Source of the DNA: Meandrina meandrites
Taxonomy: Eukaryota; Cnidaria; Anthozoa; Scleractinia; Meandrinidae
Assembly (NCBI GenBank): GCA_963693305.1
Contig: OY855903.1
Location: 25,564,455-25,628,454 of the forward strand
Direction: 5' to 3'
Length of the DNA: 64,000 bases
Shown: positions 48,605 through 64,000 of the stretch, piece after piece
How the letters are laid out: the number at the start of each line of letters is the position of its first letter
How positions within the stretch are numbered: position 1 is the first letter of the stretch
Notes under the pieces: model-generated
What the model saw: only the letters and a program-made list of their open reading frames with translations
What the model was told of the DNA's origin: nothing
The model's database searches: none
Program-made: the position numbers and the translations under genes

Positions 48605-49700
48605 CTATTGACCCAAAGAAAAAAGACGAGCGACTTGGGGCAAGTCTAGGTGTTAGACTGTGCTTTTAATATGATTTAAAGTAGGTGGGTACCCTTGTGC
48701 AGCACTGACGTGACCCATCAGAGAGTAATATAAGAAACAGTAAACAACTCACCTTTACTGGTGATTCACCTCAAAATACCTGCCGGAACTCCAGTGGGTG
48801 CCAGCCCGTATTGAAAGCACTGCTTAGGGGTCAAACAAGGCTTGAACCACACCCAGATTGGTGTCCTTTAGGAGCTTCATTCAAATTTTCTGATGAGCAT
48901 TCCCATCCCTGTCAAAAACAAGAGTCCTCCCTCCAGGCAATAGCTAGGCCACTACTTAATAGTCACTTGGTACAAAATAAGTTGATAATGCCGGGCTGCA
49001 AAAACAATGTAAACCTGTGAGAACAAAGAAACTTGCACCAGCTAAGCCTGGCTTTGGTTTGTTTTGAACGTCAACTTGCACCACCCCGGCATGGCTGATT
49101 TTGTATCATGTGACCAGGTCATGCAAGGTTTTGAAATTGGCGCCACTCATTAGGAAAAATGAGGTTTTCCTTTAAAAAAAGTTCAATTGAGCAACCCCAT
49201 CAGGTTTATGTCGTCTTCCTTTGCTCCCCTCCCCTCCCCCCTCCCTTCCACAGCTCATCTATGATGAGAAAATTATAAGAAAGTCAATTATAAAAGTGTC
49301 AATGGCAGGAAGCATGCTAATTAAACTGACGCGTAATTTCACACAGGCTACTTTTGGTTCAATTAAGGGAACTTTTAAATCAATAAATCTTGGTACACAT
49401 CATTAGGGTAACAAAAAAATTTGAATCATGTCGACATTGCCGGTTTTATAAAACTTCAAACTTCTGGCGTGAACAAGGTACGTACGATTGCAGGCTGCAA
49501 CGCCGGAGCAACTCCAAAATAATTCCTAGTAAACGACAAAATGAAGAAAACGAGAAAGGAAAGCTATAAACTAGAAGACATTTGAAGAAATACTCACTTT
49601 TGAAAAGACATTTAGAGTCGTTTGCCCAGCTTACATCCGGTCCAGGTGGAATCACCGTAAAATTATGCTGGTCAGCGGCTGATCTCTCGAAATTGAAATA
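48605..49700. other. Intergenic DNA upstream of SPT16
   Basis: No gene recognised. Minus-strand splice-like sites (for example CAAAA-gtgagt at about 49596 and AGTAAAG-gtgagt at about 48753) might belong to a divergent non-coding transcript from the SPT16 promoter. All reading frames between them close quickly. Confidence 0.35.
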
Positions 49701-49821
49701 TAAGCATCTTTTTGATTGGTGAAAACGAACGTGACGTCATCTAGTAAGATTTTATTCCCGCCATTTTGAGTGTTCTTCGTTCGAACAGTCTGCCCAATGT
49801 AGATATTTCGACCAAGAAAGC
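49701..49821 (+). promoter_or_regulatory. SPT16 proximal promoter: CCAAT box, CRE and YY1-like site
   Basis: An inverted CCAAT box (ATTGG, 49715-49719) is followed by a perfect cAMP-response element TGACGTCA (49732-49739) and a YY1-like CCGCCATTTTG (49758-49768). All lie within 110 bp of the ATG and there is no TATA box. The combination is typical of TATA-less housekeeping promoters in animals. The start site probably lies between 49760 and 49815; function is inferred from motif identity. Confidence 0.55.
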
Positions 49822-63998
<14,177 letters not shown>

Positions 63999-64000
63999 CA

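Noticed and set aside
48753..49655. Possible divergent gene on the minus strand from the SPT16 promoter
   Set aside because: The frame near 49655 starts at GTG, not ATG, and every frame in the next exon-like segment closes quickly.

Overview
The window is animal nuclear DNA, AT-rich and gene-sparse. Genes are split by short introns with normal GT-AG ends, and short palindromic transposon relics are abundant. The repeats resemble families I remember from stony-coral genomes: tRNA-derived SINEs, MITEs beginning GAGCGGTTTTCA, and GIY-YIG retroelement relics. An anthozoan, most likely a stony coral, is therefore the best guess. This is an inference, not a database match.

Two genes are well supported, both on the plus strand. 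The first (36124-37314) is a complete, intronless-CDS class A (rhodopsin-family) G-protein-coupled receptor of 396 residues with an amine-receptor-like core. A TATA box and a non-coding 5' exon lie upstream. The second (49822 to beyond the right edge) is the histone chaperone SPT16, a subunit of FACT. I traced 25 consecutive in-frame exons, 666 residues, each with canonical splice sites. The C-terminal third, with the rest of the middle domain and the acidic tail, lies outside the window. A CCAAT box, a CRE and a YY1-like site sit just upstream of its ATG. A third, weak gene candidate (29930-30382) encodes a 150-residue protein with one predicted membrane segment.

Layout: 1-19.8 kb is non-coding DNA with scattered foldback elements (about 0.7, 4.7, 8.2, 10.2, 10.6 and 13.0 kb), a 100-bp (ATCA)n microsatellite at 14.7 kb and a perfect RFX X-box palindrome at 2.6 kb. 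19.8-21.4 kb is a segmental tandem duplication whose second copy is split by 657 bp. 21.4-35.8 kb is mostly featureless, apart from a pogo-like MITE and a TATA box with first exon at 27.8 kb. 36.1-37.3 kb holds the receptor. 39.9-46.4 kb is a transposon graveyard: a SINE, several MITEs with clear target-site duplications, a Penelope-like retroelement relic invaded by a MITE, and a 1.7-kb TIR element. From 49.8 kb on is SPT16. Its introns contain nested MITEs (intron 2), a 480-bp polypyrimidine tract (intron 10), duplicated segments and a GAT-rich repeat (intron 16), and a hammerhead-like motif (intron 22).

The two confident genes have no evident functional link: one is a surface receptor, the other a general chromatin factor. 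The most interesting material is the layered mobile-element history, the hammerhead-like motifs at the ends of the retroelement relic, a 33-nt candidate cassette exon in SPT16, and the receptor's mixture of amine-receptor and orphan features.
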